Positions 62,461-64,000 of a DNA stretch of 64,000 bases are shown piece by piece (position 1 is the stretch's first letter; each line of letters opens with the position of its first letter). Made by a program: the position numbers and the translations under genes. The stretch spans positions 11,780,001 through 11,844,000 of the forward strand of contig CAVNZM010000001.1 of NCBI GenBank assembly GCA_963693365.1. Reading direction: 5' to 3'. This stretch comes from Amoebidium appalachense (lineage: Eukaryota > Ichthyosporea). The notes under the pieces were generated by a model. It ran no database searches. It saw only the letters and a program-made list of their open reading frames with translations, and was not told the DNA's origin.

Positions 62461-63644
62461 TGGGTAGGTTGGGTAGGTTGAATTTTTCCTCCGGAGGGAT
62501 TGGGAGGGAGAGGGGGGAGGCTTTTGTGTTTGGGAGAATTGACTACGGCCGTGTTTTGTTGAATTGCACGTGAGCACACCCGAAATCCTTTTCAGTAGTT
62601 TTGTTTCGCTCTCTTTCCAGTCAATTTTTTTCCCAGGCTTACGTCGTTGGCTTCTTCAACGCTTATGACGGCAACGCCCTGGGACCCCCTTATGAAGATC
62701 GCGCAACTTCGATGCATGGAAGTAGGGCCATCAATGGGCAGAGCCAAATATAAAGTCTTTATCATAAATATGATGTAGCACCAACATTAAGAATGTAATA
62801 TCACACCGCAAAATTCCAACATAGACCTTAACTCACCGTTCGTTTGCATCCAACTCTTAACAGAGGGGCGGATGACTCTCCCACCGGCCGAGCCAGCGCC
62901 AATGTTCCGTGGGGGACAGGACAAGGACAACCGGCCATCACCGTTTGAAATTCCACTGGAGCCCATGGCGCAGGCTATGGCGGAGAGCATGAGGGTGGGG
63001 TTTTTGTTGAATTTTCACTGTGTGTTTGTTATTGGGATACTGATGTGTCTGTAGTGTGTTGCTGCCTTGTGGTCGGTGTAATCCGTATACTTGAAGCAGG
63101 TGGTGGAAAAAGGGGTGTTCTTGTCACAGTGTGGACGGGGTTATTTGTTGAATTTTCGTAGTATGTCTATCACTGGTATATCTGCTGTCGCAGTGATATG
63201 TTGCTGTCTTGTTGCTTATGTACCTCGCATACTTGAAGTAGGTGGTGTAAGTGGTGTGTTCATGTGGGGAATTTTGTTCTGTCAACTTGCCGGTACCTCT
63301 TTGAACTATAATGGCTATCCTATGCCTTGGTTGAAAAGTCATGCCATATATATGGCTTATCTTTTTACCTATGGCTGGTGACGATTTGGGTTGATAGTAA
63401 AACCGGTAGCTCGCGAGCAATCAAACGCGCAGAATGCACACACTGCGCTTTCATAAAGAAACTTCAGAAAAGAATGAATTGATGGCGTAACTAGATGTGT
63501 GCCTGTGTATAGTTTTTTTCTGTTATGTATATATGTGCAAGTGTTTTGTTGTTTGGTCACGTGCTCACAAAATTTTTATCTGCAGGCCCAGTTGGCGCTG
63601 TATTGGGCTGGGCAGAACCCGGCTGCCAACGCAAAGTGGGGCAT
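57851..63644 (+). CDS. Protein with two dsRNA-binding domains (5' part, continues beyond window)
   Basis: Exons: 57851-57907, 58252-58492, 59109-59295, 59975-60038, 60836-60958, 61623-61769, 62098-62164, 62637-62721, 62864-62994, 63586-63644. The first dsRBD (residues 1-95) reads APKQFLFNFFQ, FNTRFQNGGYTCLVRLP, GKNKKDAENLAARNGCDILA. The second (about 140-240) reads SEFSNTFSRMGWHLPDYNN, QFFRCTIRLPPGLMQRI, GQAKAKKDAVVAAAIQG. The alpha-2 KKDA signatures and Phe-rich alpha-1 fit dsRBDs. Later exons (FRGGQDKDNRPSPFEIPLEP, LALYWAGQNPAANAKWG) are unrecognised. It may be the N-terminus of a DHX9-like helicase or another multi-dsRBD protein. The start is MSQPWYADAPKQ at 57851. The junction 62164/62637 does not keep phase, so an exon boundary or an extra exon is missing there. 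Confidence 0.7.
60391..61940. repeat. Series of poly(G) tracts in introns of the dsRBD gene
   Basis: G tracts at 60391-60419, 60519-60540, 60781-60800, 61271-61292, 61330-61351, 61457-61484, 61839-61867 and 61927-61946 lie in the introns around exons 5 and 6. For this plus-strand gene G is on the sense strand, whereas for SEC24 and CLASP the same plus-strand G runs are antisense. Confidence 0.9.
63000..63262. repeat. Imperfect tandem duplication (about 150 bp) in dsRBD-gene intron 9
   Basis: TTTGTTGAATTTTC, TTGCTG(C/T)CTTGT and ATACTTGAAG(C/T)AGGTGGTG occur in the same order at 63003-63112 and 63146-63248. The copies are diverged by substitutions and indels. No coding sense. Confidence 0.75.
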
Positions 63645-64000
63645 GTACGTGGCCTCCTCCCAACCCCCCCCCCCCACCCCCCCCCCCCCCCCCCCTCCTC
63701 CTCCTCCGTTTCCAAATACCTACACAACGCGTGTGCGGGTATACACACACACACACGGACAACACAAACATAACACACTTCGCTCATACTGACTCTCCCC
63801 CCACGAGCTGCAAGCACACAAACACACACGGGCGGCTCCCTTTGTCTCTCCCTTCTGCTTGGTCCTTTTGCCTGCCCTCCTCCGAGTTTACCTTGCCCCT
63901 CTCCTTACCTAATTTTAGTCTGAATTTCTGTCCGTTTCTCCCACTTTATCCCTCTGCTTACTCCTTCCCCTCCCTGTTTCTCCCTTCTTCCTCTCTCCCA

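Overview
This is eukaryotic nuclear DNA from an intron-dense genome that is saturated with simple repeats. Three multi-exon genes can be assembled by hand from exon homology, GT-AG sites and intron phase. They lie in a matrix of (GT/AC)n tracts, very long G/C homopolymers, (GA)n, (TGAG)n and one recurring interspersed element. Most long open frames in the window are repeat artefacts (poly-Val/Cys, poly-His/Thr, poly-Gly, poly-Pro). The lineage cannot be fixed from this window. Intron richness, canonical splice sites, an inosine-type tRNA-Thr and conserved SEC24 and CLASP point to a repeat-rich protist or alga, but that is inference.

Region by region. (1) 168-18985, minus strand: SEC24, the cargo-binding subunit of the COPII coat. 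Nineteen exons are visible; the C-terminal part lies beyond the left edge. (2) 18986-25223: intergenic, holding a tRNA-Thr(AGU) gene (19975-20046, minus), a perfect 24-bp-arm hairpin, a 31-bp duplication and a six-copy tandem array of about 213 bp. (3) 25224-56398, minus strand: a complete CLASP (CLIP-associating, TOG-domain microtubule rescue factor). Forty exons give 1584 codons in one continuous phase once a single homopolymer base is discounted. (4) 56399-57850: a repeat-free divergent intergenic region. (5) 57851 to the right edge, plus strand: the 5' part of a gene for a protein with two double-stranded-RNA-binding domains, family not identified.

SEC24 (ER export) and CLASP (microtubule dynamics) are unrelated housekeeping genes. 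What links them is the shared intron landscape. At least a dozen same-orientation copies of one element, typically preceded by a G tract, sit in their introns. Two near-identical 0.9-kb copies are present, one in each gene. A TTAA-flanked MITE-like family is also present. Several splice donors and acceptors are formed by the microsatellites themselves. Other oddities are an armadillo-like orphan exon fragment next to a repeat poly(A) tail inside SEC24, a duplicated TOG1 exon in CLASP, one-base homopolymer frame breaks in both genes, a GC-AG intron and a 171-nt poly(C) run.
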